From Rhodobacteraceae bacterium UBA6796 (GTDB lineage: Bacteria > Pseudomonadota > Alphaproteobacteria > Rhodobacterales > Rhodobacteraceae): a stretch of DNA of 64,000 nucleotides. The notes beneath the pieces are model-generated. The model searched no databases. It was not told where the DNA came from and saw only the letters and a list, made by a program, of their open reading frames with translations. Of the stretch, positions 9,319 through 19,557 are shown piece by piece. The stretch spans positions 1-64,000 of the forward strand of contig DKFM01000003.1 of assembly GCA_002452815.1 (NCBI GenBank), written 5' to 3'. Positions within the stretch are counted from its first letter, which is position 1, and each line of letters opens with the position of its first letter. A program made the position numbers and the translations under genes.

Positions 9319-12300
9319 ATGCGTGTGTCGTTCAAAGCCCTGTCTCTTGCCGCCGCGATCTTTTGCACTGCGGCGCCGCTGATGGCGCAGGACGGACCGC
9401 TGGTGCCCGCGCGGCGCATGGTCTTTACCGAAAACATGGATCTGGCCGGGCGCGATCTGGCGCAGATCTTCGATACCACGCTGGAATCGTGCGAGGTCGC
9501 CTGTCTGGCCAACCCCGCCTGCGAGGCGGTGACCTTCAACGCGCGCAACAATTCGTGCTTCCCGAAGGCCGAGATCACCGCAACCAGCCCCTATCAGGGG
9601 GCATTTTCCGGCTTCGTGCGGGCCGCGGCGCCGGGGGCGGAAACGCTGGCACAGCAGCGCGCCGCCGAACTGGGCTTCCTGCAAGCAGAGGATTTCGATG
9701 CAGCCCTGCGTCTGGCGCAAAGTCTGGGCCGCCGGCATCTGAGCGGGGATTGGTCCGAGGCGGATTTGGCGAAGGCGCTGGCTGCGGCGCGCGGGCGCGG
9801 AAATCTGGATCAGATCTGGCGGTTGCAGGGCGCATTGCTGACCCTGACAGACGCGCCGGATCAATGGGTCGAATATGCGCGCACGGTCCTGACGAAAGAC
9901 GGGCGCAAAGGTGTGGCCTTGGCCGTTCCGGCGGCGCTCAACGGCTATTTGCGTGCGCCGGGCAAGGCCACCCGGGCCGAGGCGCTGAGCGTTCTGGCTC
10001 AGGCGTTCGAACTGGCCGGGCGCGGGCGCGACATGATCCCGGCACTGACCCTGGCGCAGGCCCTGTCGTCGCGCACCGATATTGCCGCCGCACTGGACGA
10101 TGCCACCGCCAAATACGGTTTCCGCGTTTCGGGCCACGAGGTCGAAGCCGACAGCGCCAGCCCGCGGATCTGTGCGCAGTTCAACGCCGATCTGGTCCGC
10201 GCGGGCACCGATTACGCCAGCTTCGTGCAACTGCCCAAGCCCGGCCTTTCGGTCGAGGCAACGGGCGACCGGATCTGCGTCGAGGGGTTCAGCCATGGCG
10301 AACGCCAGAGCCTGACCTTCCGCAAGGGCCTGCCCGCCGCCTCGGGCGAGGTGCTGGCCAAGGATGTGACGATCACCGCCTATATCCGTGATCGTTCGCC
10401 CGCCGTGCGCTTCCCGGGCCGGGCCTATGTGCTGCCGCGTTCGGTGGATGCGGGGCTGCCGGTGGAAACCGTGAATACCGAACATCTGGACCTGCGTCTG
10501 CTGCGTGTGTCCGACCGCAACCTGGTGGCCGCGATGCGCGAAGATTACTTCGCCCGCTCGCTCGACTATTGGCAGGCGGATTACTTCACCGACACGATGG
10601 CCGAAGAGGTCTGGACCGGGACCGCCGATGTCGCGATGCAGGTCAACCGTGACATGACCACGCGCCTGCCCGTGCAACAGGTGACGGGGCCGCTGGGGCC
10701 CGGGGTCTATGCCTTGCAGGCCAGCATCCCGGGCAAGGACGAGATGGACAATCCGGCGGCGACGCAGTGGTTTGTGATCTCGGATCTGGGGCTGAGCACC
10801 TATTCGGGCACCGACGGGCTGACGGTGGCGGTGCGCGGGCTGTCCGATGCCGCGCCGCGCGCCGATGTCGCGGTCGAGCTGATTTCCAAGGCCAACGCCG
10901 TGTTGGGCCAGACCCGCACCGATGCCGCAGGCGTGGCCCATTTCGATGCGGGGCTTGCTGCCGGGCGCGGCGCTGCGGCGCCCGCGCTGGTGACCGTGAC
11001 TTCGGGTGATGACATGGCCTTCCTGTCGCTGACCGATGCCGAATTCGACCTGTCCGATCGCGGGGTCGAGGGCCTGCCGCCCGCGCCGCCGATCGACGTG
11101 TTTCTGGCGACCGATCGCGGCGCCTACCGCGTAGGCGAGACGATCCATGCCACGATGCTTGCGCGCGATGCGGCCACCCGGGCGTTGCCCGGACTGCCGC
11201 TGACCGCCGTTCTGATGCGTCCCGATGGCGTGGAATATTCCCGGATGATCGCCACCGATGCCGGGGCGGGCGGCCATGTGGCCAGCTTCGCGCTGGGCGG
11301 GCAGGCACCGCGCGGCACCTGGCGGCTGGATGTCTTTGCCGATCTGAAGGCCGCGCCGCTGGCCAGTTCCAAGCTGCTGGTCGAGGATTTCCTGCCCGAA
11401 CGGATCGACTTTGACCTGTCCCTGCCCGATGGCCTTCTGGCCGGGGGCGACATTCCCGAAATCGGTGTGGACGCGCGGTATCTGTTTGGCGCACCGGGCG
11501 CCGATCTGGAGATGGAAGGCGATTTGCGGCTGAGCGCGGCCACCGATGTGCCGGGGTTCGAGGGCTATCGCTTCGCCCGCCACGATGCGCCTTTCTCGCC
11601 CTGGAGCGCATCGCTGGGCGATGGCACGACCGATGCCGCGGGCCATGGCAGCCTTTATGCCGAATTGCCCGACATGGGCGACGACGGCAAACGCCCGCTG
11701 GATGCCACCTTCACCGTGCGGGTCAAGGAGGGCTCGGGCCGTCCGGTGGAACGCAGCATCAGCCGCATCATCCTGCCGGCCGATCCGGTGATCGGCATTC
11801 GCCCGATGTTCGACGATACCGTGGCCGAGGGGGCCGAAGCCCGCTTCCGTATTCTGGCGCTGGGGCAGCAGGCCGCGCCGGTGCCGATGCAGGTGCATTG
11901 GGTGCTGAACCGGGTCGAAACCCGCTATCAGTGGTATTCGCTTTATGGCTCGTGGAACTGGGAGGCCGTGACCCATCGCAAGGCGGTTGCGCAGGGCGAT
12001 CTGAGCCTGGGCGCCGAGGGCCCGGCCGAGATCGGCGTGCCGGTCGACTGGGGGCAATATGAGCTGGTGGTCGAGCGTGTGGGCGGTGCCTATACCGCCA
12101 GTTCGGTGGGCTTCGACGCGGGCTGGTATGCGCCCGCCGATGTGCTGGCCAGCCCCGACCGGCTGGAGCTGTCGCTGGACAAGCCGGGCTATCGCAGCGG
12201 CGATGTGGCGCGCCTGCGGGTTGTGCCCGCGACCGATGGCGTGGCGTTGGTCTCGGTTCTGTCGAACCGCCTGATTTCGCTGCAATCGGTGCCTGTGACG

Positions 12301-14763
12301 GCGGGCGAGAATGTGATCGAACTGCCGGTGACCGATGATTGGGGCGCGGGCGCCTATGTCACGGCCTCGGTGATCCGCCCGCTGGAGGCGGACGCGCCCG
12401 AACGCGCCCCGGTGCGGGCGATGGGGCTGGCCCATGCCGCCGTGGACCCGGGCGCGCGCCAGTTGCAGGCCGCCTTCGAGGTGCCCACGGCATCGGACCC
12501 GCGCGCGGCATTGCCGGTGGCACTCAAGGTCGATGGCGTGGCGCCGGGCGAAACCGCGCATGTAACCATCGCGGCGGTCGATCTGGGGATCCTCAACCTG
12601 ACCGGGTTCAAATCGCCCGACCCCTCGGCGCATTATTTCGGCCAGCGTCGGCTGGGCGTCGGCCTGCGCGACATTTACGGGCGGCTGATCGACGGGCAGG
12701 CGGGCGAAGACGGCATCATCCGGTCGGGCGGCGATGCCGGGCGCGAGATGACGACGCAGGCACCGCCCCCCACCGAGGAACTGGTGGCCTATTTCTCGGG
12801 TCCGCTGGAGGTTGGCGCGGATGGCTATGCCCGCACCGAATTCCAGATGCCCGCGTTCAACGGCTCCGTGCGGCTGATGGCGGTGGTCTGGTCGGAAACC
12901 GGGGCGGGGCAGGCGCAGGCCGATGTGCTGGTGCGCGATCCGGTGGTGGTGACGGCCTCGGTGCCGCGCTTCCTGGCGCCGGGCGACCAGTCGCGGATGC
13001 TGCTGGAAATCGTGCATGCCAGCGGCCCCTCGGGGCGGATGGGGCTGGATCTGACTTCGGCGGGGCTGGCACTTGGCGCGGCGCCTTCGGGCGTCGATCT
13101 GGCCGATCTGGGCAAGGCCGAACTCAGCGTGCCGATCACGGCGCCACAGACCGCCGGGCTGCATCAGATCCGCATCGCGCTGACCACGCCCGATGGCAAG
13201 CTGCTGGAGAAGATGCTGACCCTGCCGGTGCAGCAAAACGACCCGGCCGTGGCGCATCAAAGCCGCTTCGATCTGGCGGCGGGGAACAGCTTCACCTTCG
13301 ATGCCAATGCCCTGAGCGGTTTCGTTCCGGGCACCGCGCGGGCGATGCTGGCGGTCGGTCCGCTGGCGCAGTTCGATACGGCGGCGCTTCTGGATGCGCT
13401 GGATACCTACCCCTACGGCTGCACCGAGCAGGTGACCTCGAAGGCGCTGCCACTGCTGTATCTGTCCAGCGTGGCCGAGACGATGGGGCTGGCCAGCCCC
13501 GCTGATCTACGCGACCGGGTGGATGTGGCGATCCGCAAGGTGCTGACAAATCAGGATGCCTCGGGGGCGTTTGGCCTGTGGTCCGCCAGTTCGGGCGATC
13601 TGTGGCTTGATGCCTATGTGTCCGATTTCCTGAGTCGGGCGCGCCACGAAGGCTATGCCGTGCCCGATGCGGCCTTCCGCAATGCGATGGACAACCTGCG
13701 CAATCAGGTGAACTACGCCCCCGATTTCGATGGCGGCAGCAATGGCGGCGGCCGCGATCTGGCCTATGCGCTGATGGTGCTGGCGCGCGAAGGCGCGGCC
13801 TCGGTTTCGGACCTGCGCTATTATGCCGATGTGAAGGGCGGCGATTTCGCAACGCCGCTGGCGGCGGCGCAACTGGGCGCGGCGCTGGCCTCTTATGGCG
13901 ATCAGACCCGGGCCGATGCGATGTTCGCGCGCGCGGCCGCGCTGCTGGCACAGCCCGAGGATGCGGCGCTGTGGCGGGCCGATTACGGCACCGCGCTGCG
14001 TGACCGGGCCGGCGTTCTGGCGCTGGCGGCGGGGGCGGGATCGCAGGCGGTGCCGCTGGCCGATCTGGGGCAGGGACTTGCCAGCCGGATCGCCGGGCAG
14101 CGCCTGTCCACGCAGGAGGCCGCCTGGACCCTGCTGGCGACCCACGCGATGATCGACCGCCCGGGTTTGGACGGGTTCACCGTCAACGGCGCCCCGGTTG
14201 AAGGGCCGCTGCTGCGGATGATCGGCGCGGATACGGCGGGCCAAAGCCTTGATATCCGCAATGGCACGGCGCGGCCCGCGGTACTGACGCTGACGACAAT
14301 CGGCGTGCCCGAGGTGCCCGAACCTGCGGGTGGCAAGGGTTACTCGATCACCCGGCAGCTTTACGCATTCGATGGCAGCCCGGTCGATCCGGGGGCGGTG
14401 AAGCAGGGCGACCGTCTGGTCGAGGTGCTGGAAATCACCCCGCATGGGCCGGTCGAGGCGCGGCTGATGGTGGCCGATCCGCTGCCGGCCGGGTTCGAGA
14501 TCGACAACCCCAATCTGCTGCGCGCGGGCGATCTGGCCGCGCTCGACTGGTTGCAGGTCGAGGAGAATACCGAGATGACTGAGTTCCGGCAGGATCGGTT
14601 CCTGGCCGCACTGAACTGGCGCTCGGATCGGCCGTTCCGTCTGGCCTATATCCTGCGCGCGGTCAGCCCGGGCAGCTTCCATCGTCCGGCGGCCTCGGTC
14701 GAAGATATGTATCGCCCCGATCAGCGCGCGCAGACCGGGGCAGAGCGGGTGGTGATCGAGTAG
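9319..14763 (+). CDS. PAN/Apple-domain alpha-2-macroglobulin (YfhM-like), thioester form
   Basis: A 1814-aa exported bacterial alpha-2-macroglobulin. The start ATG follows CCGGAGG and gives a signal peptide ending AAPLMAQ. Residues ~27-95 form a PAN/Apple-like domain with paired cysteines ([17 protein letters not shown] and NNSCFPKAE). Macroglobulin and bait-type domains follow. The thioester motif is intact: YGCTEQ with Cys1368 and Gln1371, next to the helical thioester domain. Bacterial A2Ms are thought to trap foreign proteases that breach the outer membrane. The protein is not an obvious lipoprotein because its signal peptide lacks a lipobox Cys. The stop TAG is immediately followed by the PBP1C start. 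This A2M-PBP1C pairing is a known conserved couple (yfhM-pbpC). Confidence 0.95.
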   Translation: MRVSFKALSLAAAIFCTAAPLMAQDGPLVPARRMVFTENMDLAGRDLAQIFDTTLESCEVACLANPACEAVTFNARNNSCFPKAEITATSPYQGAFSGFVRAAAPGAETLAQQRAAELGFLQAEDFDAALRLAQSLGRRHLSGDWSEADLAKALAAARGRGNLDQIWRLQGALLTLTDAPDQWVEYARTVLTKDGRKGVALAVPAALNGYLRAPGKATRAEALSVLAQAFELAGRGRDMIPALTLAQALSSRTDIAAALDDATAKYGFRVSGHEVEADSASPRICAQFNADLVRAGTDYASFVQLPKPGLSVEATGDRICVEGFSHGERQSLTFRKGLPAASGEVLAKDVTITAYIRDRSPAVRFPGRAYVLPRSVDAGLPVETVNTEHLDLRLLRVSDRNLVAAMREDYFARSLDYWQADYFTDTMAEEVWTGTADVAMQVNRDMTTRLPVQQVTGPLGPGVYALQASIPGKDEMDNPAATQWFVISDLGLSTYSGTDGLTVAVRGLSDAAPRADVAVELISKANAVLGQTRTDAAGVAHFDAGLAAGRGAAAPALVTVTSGDDMAFLSLTDAEFDLSDRGVEGLPPAPPIDVFLATDRGAYRVGETIHATMLARDAATRALPGLPLTAVLMRPDGVEYSRMIATDAGAGGHVASFALGGQAPRGTWRLDVFADLKAAPLASSKLLVEDFLPERIDFDLSLPDGLLAGGDIPEIGVDARYLFGAPGADLEMEGDLRLSAATDVPGFEGYRFARHDAPFSPWSASLGDGTTDAAGHGSLYAELPDMGDDGKRPLDATFTVRVKEGSGRPVERSISRIILPADPVIGIRPMFDDTVAEGAEARFRILALGQQAAPVPMQVHWVLNRVETRYQWYSLYGSWNWEAVTHRKAVAQGDLSLGAEGPAEIGVPVDWGQYELVVERVGGAYTASSVGFDAGWYAPADVLASPDRLELSLDKPGYRSGDVARLRVVPATDGVALVSVLSNRLISLQSVPVTAGENVIELPVTDDWGAGAYVTASVIRPLEADAPERAPVRAMGLAHAAVDPGARQLQAAFEVPTASDPRAALPVALKVDGVAPGETAHVTIAAVDLGILNLTGFKSPDPSAHYFGQRRLGVGLRDIYGRLIDGQAGEDGIIRSGGDAGREMTTQAPPPTEELVAYFSGPLEVGADGYARTEFQMPAFNGSVRLMAVVWSETGAGQAQADVLVRDPVVVTASVPRFLAPGDQSRMLLEIVHASGPSGRMGLDLTSAGLALGAAPSGVDLADLGKAELSVPITAPQTAGLHQIRIALTTPDGKLLEKMLTLPVQQNDPAVAHQSRFDLAAGNSFTFDANALSGFVPGTARAMLAVGPLAQFDTAALLDALDTYPYGCTEQVTSKALPLLYLSSVAETMGLASPADLRDRVDVAIRKVLTNQDASGAFGLWSASSGDLWLDAYVSDFLSRARHEGYAVPDAAFRNAMDNLRNQVNYAPDFDGGSNGGGRDLAYALMVLAREGAASVSDLRYYADVKGGDFATPLAAAQLGAALASYGDQTRADAMFARAAALLAQPEDAALWRADYGTALRDRAGVLALAAGAGSQAVPLADLGQGLASRIAGQRLSTQEAAWTLLATHAMIDRPGLDGFTVNGAPVEGPLLRMIGADTAGQSLDIRNGTARPAVLTLTTIGVPEVPEPAGGKGYSITRQLYAFDGSPVDPGAVKQGDRLVEVLEITPHGPVEARLMVADPLPAGFEIDNPNLLRAGDLAALDWLQVEENTEMTEFRQDRFLAALNWRSDRPFRLAYILRAVSPGSFHRPAASVEDMYRPDQRAQTGAERVVIE

Positions 14764-16800
14764 ATGCACCGCCTGCTTGCGGCCTTGGCTATCGCACTGG
14801 CGCTGTCGGGCGCCGGGCGCGACGGCTTTGACGACTGGATCGCGCGCACCGACCTGCCCGCGCTGGTGGTGCCGGTCGGCACCGAGGTTGTGGCCCGCGA
14901 CGGCAGCCTGCTGCGCGCCTTTCCGGTGGCGGACGGGCGCTGGCGGCTGGCGCCGGGGCCCGTCGATCCCGCCTATCTGCGCCTGCTGATCGCATTCGAG
15001 GACCGCCGGTTCTACGATCACGCCGGGGTCGATCCGCGCGCGGTTCTGCGCGCCGCATGGCAGGGGCTGCGGGCGGGGCGGATCATCTCGGGCGCCTCGA
15101 CGCTGAGCATGCAGGTCGCGCGGCTGCTGGAGGCAGGGCCGACCGGCACGCTGCGCGGCAAATTCCGGCAGGCGCGGGTCGCGCTGGCGCTGGAGCGGCA
15201 TCTGACCAAGGCCCAGATCCTTGATCTGTATCTGCGGCTGGCGCCCTTTGGCGGTAATCTGGAAGGGGTGCGCGCCGCCAGTCTGGCCTGGTTGGGCAAG
15301 GAACCGCGCCGCCTGACGCCCGCCGAGGCGGCGCTGCTGATCGCGCTGCCGCAAGCGCCCGAAAGCCGCCGCCCGGACCGGGCGCTGCAGGCCGCACATG
15401 TGGCGCGCGACCGGGTTCTGGCGCGGCTGGGCGCGGCAGGCGCGCTGACGCCCGAGCAACTGGCCGCCGCTCAGGCAGAGCCGATGCCCGGGTCCCGGCG
15501 CGACTTTCCCGCGCTCGCCCCGCATCTGACCGATCGGCTGGCGCGCGCGGCACCGCAGGGCGCGCGGATCGAAACCACGATCGACGCCGGGCTGCAGCGC
15601 GCCGCCGAGGCGCTGGCACGGCGTGCGGTGGCGGGGCTGGCCGGGCAGGTCTCGGCCGCGATGATCTTTGCCGATCACCGCAGCGGCGAGATCCTGGCGC
15701 AGGTGGGCGCGGCAGACTGGAGCGATGACAGGCGGGCGGGTTTCGTCGACATGACGCAGGCGCTGCGCTCGCCCGGGTCGACGCTGAAACCCTTTGTCTA
15801 CGCGCTGGCCTTCGATGATGGGCTGGCGCATCCCGAAACCCTGATCGAGGATCGCCCGGTGGCCTTTGGCGCCTGGCACCCGCAGAACTTCGACCGCAAG
15901 TTTCGCGGCACCGTCAGCATCCGCACCGCGCTGACGCAATCGCTCAATATCCCGGTCGTCACCCTGACCGAGGCCCTGGGCCCGGCACGGCTGATGGCCA
16001 GCCTGCGCCGGGCTGGGGCCGATCTGCGCCTGCCCGGGGGCGAGCCGGGGCTGGCGGTCAGTCTGGGCGGTGTGGGTATCACGCTGCAGGACCTGGTGCA
16101 GGCCTATGCCGCGCTGGCCCGTCTGGGCGCGCCGGTCCACCTGTCGGCCGAGGCGGGCGGGGCCTACCCCTTGGACACCCGGTTGTTCGGGGCGGTCGCG
16201 GCCTGGCAGGTCACCGATATTCTGGCGCGGATCGCACCGCCGCCGGGCGGGCAACCCGGGCGGATCGCCTACAAGACCGGCACCTCTTATGGCCATCGCG
16301 ATGCACTGGCGGTCGGGTTTGACGGGCGCCATGTGGGGGGCGTCTGGCTGGGGCGGCCCGATGGCACGCCGGTGCCGGGGGCGTTCGGTGGCGATCTGGC
16401 GGCGCCCGTTCTGTTCGAGCTGTTCGCGCGCGCCAAGGCCACGCCCGATCCGTTGCCGCCACCACCGCCCGCGACGTTGCTGCTGCCCAACGCGCGCCTG
16501 CCGCTGCCGTTGCAACGGTTTCGCCCGCGCGATGCGATCTTTGCCGAGGCGCCCGAGGATGCGCCCACGCTGGCCTTCCCGCCCGACGGGGCGGAACTGG
16601 AGGCACCGCAGGGCGGGCTGGTGGTGAAGCTGCGCGGTGGGGTGGCACCGTTCACATGGCTGGCGAACGGGGTGCCGGTGGCGATCGGGTCACGGCTGCG
16701 CGAAACCACGCTGCCGATGCCGGGGCCGGGGTTCGTGACGCTGACGGTGCTGGACTCGCGCGGGCGTTCGGCCAGCGCGCAGATCCGGCTCAGGCCCTGA
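14764..16800 (+). CDS. pbpC: Penicillin-binding protein 1C
   Basis: A 678-aa bifunctional peptidoglycan synthase. The N-terminal hydrophobic segment anchors it in the inner membrane. The GT51 glycosyltransferase has FEDRRFYDHAG (catalytic Glu79) and SGASTLSMQVAR. The transpeptidase has SPGSTLKP (Ser339, Lys342), SLN in ALTQSLNIP, and KTGTS (Lys504). A C-terminal beta-sandwich of the BiPBP_C type ends the protein, which marks the 1C class. The ATG directly abuts the A2M stop (TAGATG) with no spacer, so translation is coupled. The partnership suggests wall repair coupled to protease trapping; that is an inference from the conserved pairing. Confidence 0.95.
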   Translation: MHRLLAALAIALALSGAGRDGFDDWIARTDLPALVVPVGTEVVARDGSLLRAFPVADGRWRLAPGPVDPAYLRLLIAFEDRRFYDHAGVDPRAVLRAAWQGLRAGRIISGASTLSMQVARLLEAGPTGTLRGKFRQARVALALERHLTKAQILDLYLRLAPFGGNLEGVRAASLAWLGKEPRRLTPAEAALLIALPQAPESRRPDRALQAAHVARDRVLARLGAAGALTPEQLAAAQAEPMPGSRRDFPALAPHLTDRLARAAPQGARIETTIDAGLQRAAEALARRAVAGLAGQVSAAMIFADHRSGEILAQVGAADWSDDRRAGFVDMTQALRSPGSTLKPFVYALAFDDGLAHPETLIEDRPVAFGAWHPQNFDRKFRGTVSIRTALTQSLNIPVVTLTEALGPARLMASLRRAGADLRLPGGEPGLAVSLGGVGITLQDLVQAYAALARLGAPVHLSAEAGGAYPLDTRLFGAVAAWQVTDILARIAPPPGGQPGRIAYKTGTSYGHRDALAVGFDGRHVGGVWLGRPDGTPVPGAFGGDLAAPVLFELFARAKATPDPLPPPPPATLLLPNARLPLPLQRFRPRDAIFAEAPEDAPTLAFPPDGAELEAPQGGLVVKLRGGVAPFTWLANGVPVAIGSRLRETTLPMPGPGFVTLTVLDSRGRSASAQIRLRP

Positions 16801-16809
16801 GGGCAAGGG

Positions 16810-16836
16810 CGCGCGCAGCCCCGCAGGCTGCGCGCG
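16810..16836. terminator. Bidirectional hairpin between pbpC and thiolase genes
   Basis: An 11-bp GC stem (CGCGCGCAGCC/GGCTGCGCGCG) with a CCGCA loop lies between two convergent stop codons. There is no T-run, but the position and strength fit a shared end hairpin. Confidence 0.65.
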
Positions 16837-16848
16837 TCAGAGGGTGAA

Positions 16849-18024
16849 TCACACCCGCTCGATGGCGATGGCGATGCCCTGACCGCCGCCGATGCACATC
16901 GTGATCAGCCCGAGTTTGCCGCCCGTGCGCTGCAGGTGATACATCGTCTTCACGGTCAGCAGCGCGCCGGTGGCACCGATCGGGTGGCCAAGCGCGATCG
17001 CACCGCCGTTCGGGTTGACCTTGGCCGGGTCGAGGCCGAGTTCCTTGGACACCGCCAACGCCTGCGCGGCAAAGGCCTCGTTGCTTTCGATCACGTCGAA
17101 ATCGGCAACGGTCATGCCCAGTTTCTCGCACAGCTGCTGCACGGCCGGGATCGGGCCCAGACCCATCACCTCGGGGCGCACGCCCGCGACCGAGTAGCCC
17201 AGGATCTTGGCCATCGGCTTCAGACCGGCGGCTTCGGCGGCCTCGGCACGCGCCAGCACCACGGCGGCGGCGCCGTCATTGATGCCGCTGGCGTTGCCCG
17301 CGGTGACAGAGCCATCCTTCTTGAACACCGGCTTCAGCCCGCCGAGTTTTTCCAGCGAAGTCGATTTCGGATGCTCGTCGGTGTCGAAAACCACGGTGCC
17401 CTTGCGCGAGGCGATTTCAAGCGGGACGATTTCTTCCTTGAACAGGCCGGCCGCGATGGCGGCGGCGGCGCGGTTCTGGCTTTCCATCGCGAAGGCGTCC
17501 TGATCGTCGCGGGTGATGGCGCATTCGCTGGCCACGTTTTCGGCGGTCACGCCCATGTGGCCGGTGCCGAAGGGGCAGGTCAGCGCGCCGGTCATCATGT
17601 CGATCATCTTGGCGTCGCCCATCTTCTGGCCGAAGCGGGCCGAGGGCATGATGTAGGGGCCGCGGCTCATGCATTCGGCACCGCCTGCCAGCGCGAAATC
17701 GGCGTCGCCCAGCATCAGCGCCTGCGTGGCCGAGACGATCGCCTGCGCGCCCGAACCGCACAGGCGGTTGACGTTCATGCAGGGCGTGCCGACGGTCACA
17801 CCCGCTTCCAGCGCGGCGACGCGGCTCAGATACATGTCGCGCGGTTCGGTGTTCAGAACGTGGCCGAACACGACCTGACCGATCTTGTCGGCCTCGATCC
17901 CGGCGCGTGCGATGGCGGCCTTGGCGGCGGTGGTGGCCAGTTCGATCGGCGTGAAGCCAGCAAGGCTGCCGCCAAAGGTGCCGATGGCGGTGCGGGCGCC
18001 CGAAAGAATAACGATGCCGGTCAT
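16849..18024 (-). CDS. Acetyl-CoA C-acetyltransferase (thiolase II)
   Basis: A 391-aa biosynthetic-type thiolase that condenses two acetyl-CoA to acetoacetyl-CoA, or the reverse. Catalytic Cys89 lies in NRLCGSGAQAI, His347 in ALGHPIGATGA, and Cys377 in MCIGGGQGIA. The start follows a GGGGAG site; an upstream in-frame extension lacks one. It stands alone, without a reductase (phaB) or CoA-transferase gene beside it, so I cannot say whether it serves polyhydroxybutyrate synthesis, ketone-body use or fatty acid degradation. It is divergent from the LysE gene. Confidence 0.93.
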   Translation of the reverse strand: MTGIVILSGARTAIGTFGGSLAGFTPIELATTAAKAAIARAGIEADKIGQVVFGHVLNTEPRDMYLSRVAALEAGVTVGTPCMNVNRLCGSGAQAIVSATQALMLGDADFALAGGAECMSRGPYIMPSARFGQKMGDAKMIDMMTGALTCPFGTGHMGVTAENVASECAITRDDQDAFAMESQNRAAAAIAAGLFKEEIVPLEIASRKGTVVFDTDEHPKSTSLEKLGGLKPVFKKDGSVTAGNASGINDGAAAVVLARAEAAEAAGLKPMAKILGYSVAGVRPEVMGLGPIPAVQQLCEKLGMTVADFDVIESNEAFAAQALAVSKELGLDPAKVNPNGGAIALGHPIGATGALLTVKTMYHLQRTGGKLGLITMCIGGGQGIAIAIERV

Positions 18025-18204
18025 GGAAAACTCCCCAGGATGGTTGCGCGCAAACCCTAGCGCGCCGCCCCCCTGCACGCCAGTTGGCCGGGACGAAGCG
18101 ACGTAGCGTAAATTTCGCAGTTGGCGCTATCATCGTGCCCGGCAAAGGGAATTGCGCGGGCCGATGGTTCGGCTAAGCTCCGCCCGTCCAGCCGGAGCCA
18201 GCCC

Positions 18205-18831
18205 ATGTTCGATATTCTTGCCACCTACCCGACCGAGCAACTGATCGCCTTCATGATCGGTGGGCTTGTGCTGAACCTGACGCCGGGGTCGGATGTGCTG
18301 TTTGCCACCGCCAGCGGCATTCAGGGCGGGCCGCGCGCAGGCGCCGCGGCGGGGCTGGGCGTTGGCCTTGGCGGCATCGTGCATGTCACGCTGGCGGCGC
18401 TGGGCCTTTCGGCGCTGGTCGCGGCGCATCCCGGGGCCTTGGGGGTGATCCGCTGGGCCGGCGCGGCCTATCTGCTGTGGATCGCGGTGAAAAGCTGGCG
18501 TGCGGGGGCGCCGCATATGGTGGCCGCCCGCGGCCCGATCGGCCCCGCCGAAGCCCTGCGGCGCGGCGTGACGATCAATGTGCTGAACCCCAAGGTGATG
18601 CTGTTCATGCTGGCCTTCCTGCCGCAATTCACCCGCCCCGAATACGGGCCGGTCTGGCAGCAGATCGTGCTTCTGGGCAGTATCGTGACGATTACGGGAA
18701 CCCTTACGACCATCGGCTATGGCCTGACGGCGGGGTGGCTTGGCGCGCGGCTGGCGCGGCGGATGGGGGTGCTGAACCGGGTGGCGGCGGTGCTGTTCGG
18801 TGGTCTGGCCGCGCGGCTTGTGATCGACTGA
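18205..18831 (+). CDS. LysE/RhtB-family amino acid exporter
   Basis: A 208-aa inner-membrane exporter with about six hydrophobic segments and the family signature near the start (NLTPGSDVLFATASGIQGGPRAG, seen as GGLVLNLTPGSD at residues 18-29), plus NPKVMLFMLAFLPQF in the middle. LysE/RhtB proteins expel amino acids such as lysine, homoserine or threonine. Substrate is not predictable here. The ATG at 18205 begins just before the first membrane segment; the earlier in-frame residues are not conserved-looking. Confidence 0.9.
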   Translation: MFDILATYPTEQLIAFMIGGLVLNLTPGSDVLFATASGIQGGPRAGAAAGLGVGLGGIVHVTLAALGLSALVAAHPGALGVIRWAGAAYLLWIAVKSWRAGAPHMVAARGPIGPAEALRRGVTINVLNPKVMLFMLAFLPQFTRPEYGPVWQQIVLLGSIVTITGTLTTIGYGLTAGWLGARLARRMGVLNRVAAVLFGGLAARLVID

Positions 18832-18869
18832 GGCTTGACGCCCCGCGCGCCCCGCGCCATCCCCGGAAC

Positions 18870-19523
18870 ATGAGCGATTTCATCTATTCTCCGCCGCCCG
18901 AGGCCCCGCGCATCCTGTATGCGGATCACGAGATCCTCGTGGTCGACAAACCCGCGGGCCTGCTGTCGGTGCCCGGGCGCGGCGAGGACCGGGCCGATTG
19001 CCTGATCAACCGGCTGCGCGGCGCCTATCCGACGGTGCTGTTGGTGCATCGGCTGGATCTGGATACCTCGGGGGTGATGATCTTCGGTCTGACCCCGCAT
19101 GCACAGCGCCATCTGGGGCGGCAATTCGAGGACCGGCAGACGAAGAAGCAGTATCTCGCCCGGCTCTGGGGGCATCTGGAGCCGAAGACGGGGCGGGTCG
19201 ACCTGCCGCTGATCGTCGACTGGCCGAACCGCCCGCGCCAGCATGTGAACCACGAGACCGGCAAACCCGCGCAGACCGACTGGCGGGTTCTGCGCCACGA
19301 CCCGGACGGCACCACGCGGGTGCGGCTGACTCCGCTGACCGGGCGCAGCCATCAGTTGCGGGTGCATATGATGGAACTGGGCCATCCGATCCTGGGCGAT
19401 CCGCTGTATGCCACGGGGCCGGCGCGCGATTTCCCGCGGCTGATGCTGCATGCGGAAAGCCTGCGCATCCGGCACCCCGACAGCAACCAGACCATGACCT
19501 TCAGCGCGCCCTGCCCGTTCTGA
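18870..19523 (+). CDS. RluA-family RNA pseudouridine synthase
   Basis: A 217-aa enzyme that isomerises uridine in rRNA or tRNA. The RluA signature HRLDLDTSGVMIFGLT includes the catalytic Asp63. The N-terminal ILVVDKPAGLLSVPG and C-terminal LTGRSHQLRVHM are typical. No S4 domain precedes the catalytic core, so it resembles the short RluA type (23S U746/tRNA U32) more than RluC or RluD. Gap to the preceding LysE gene is 38 nt. Confidence 0.9.
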   Translation: MSDFIYSPPPEAPRILYADHEILVVDKPAGLLSVPGRGEDRADCLINRLRGAYPTVLLVHRLDLDTSGVMIFGLTPHAQRHLGRQFEDRQTKKQYLARLWGHLEPKTGRVDLPLIVDWPNRPRQHVNHETGKPAQTDWRVLRHDPDGTTRVRLTPLTGRSHQLRVHMMELGHPILGDPLYATGPARDFPRLMLHAESLRIRHPDSNQTMTFSAPCPF

Positions 19524-19537
19524 GGGCGGTGGAGGCA

Positions 19538-19552
19538 GGGGGCAAAACCCCC
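19538..19552. terminator. Hairpin between convergent genes
   Basis: GGGGG/CCCCC stem with a CAAAA loop, in the 34-nt gap between the pseudouridine synthase and the saccharopine-dehydrogenase-like gene. Short and without a T-run. Confidence 0.4.
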
Positions 19553-19557
19553 GGGGG

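Noticed and set aside
9184..13260. Upstream extension of the hybrid kinase frame into the A2M gene (minus strand)
   Set aside because: The frame is open only because it is antisense to the A2M gene. Kinase homology begins after MMSAS at 9183.
13507..16515. A 1002-codon minus-strand frame opposite A2M and pbpC
   Set aside because: Low-complexity Arg/Gln/His antisense translation; both plus-strand genes have full motifs.
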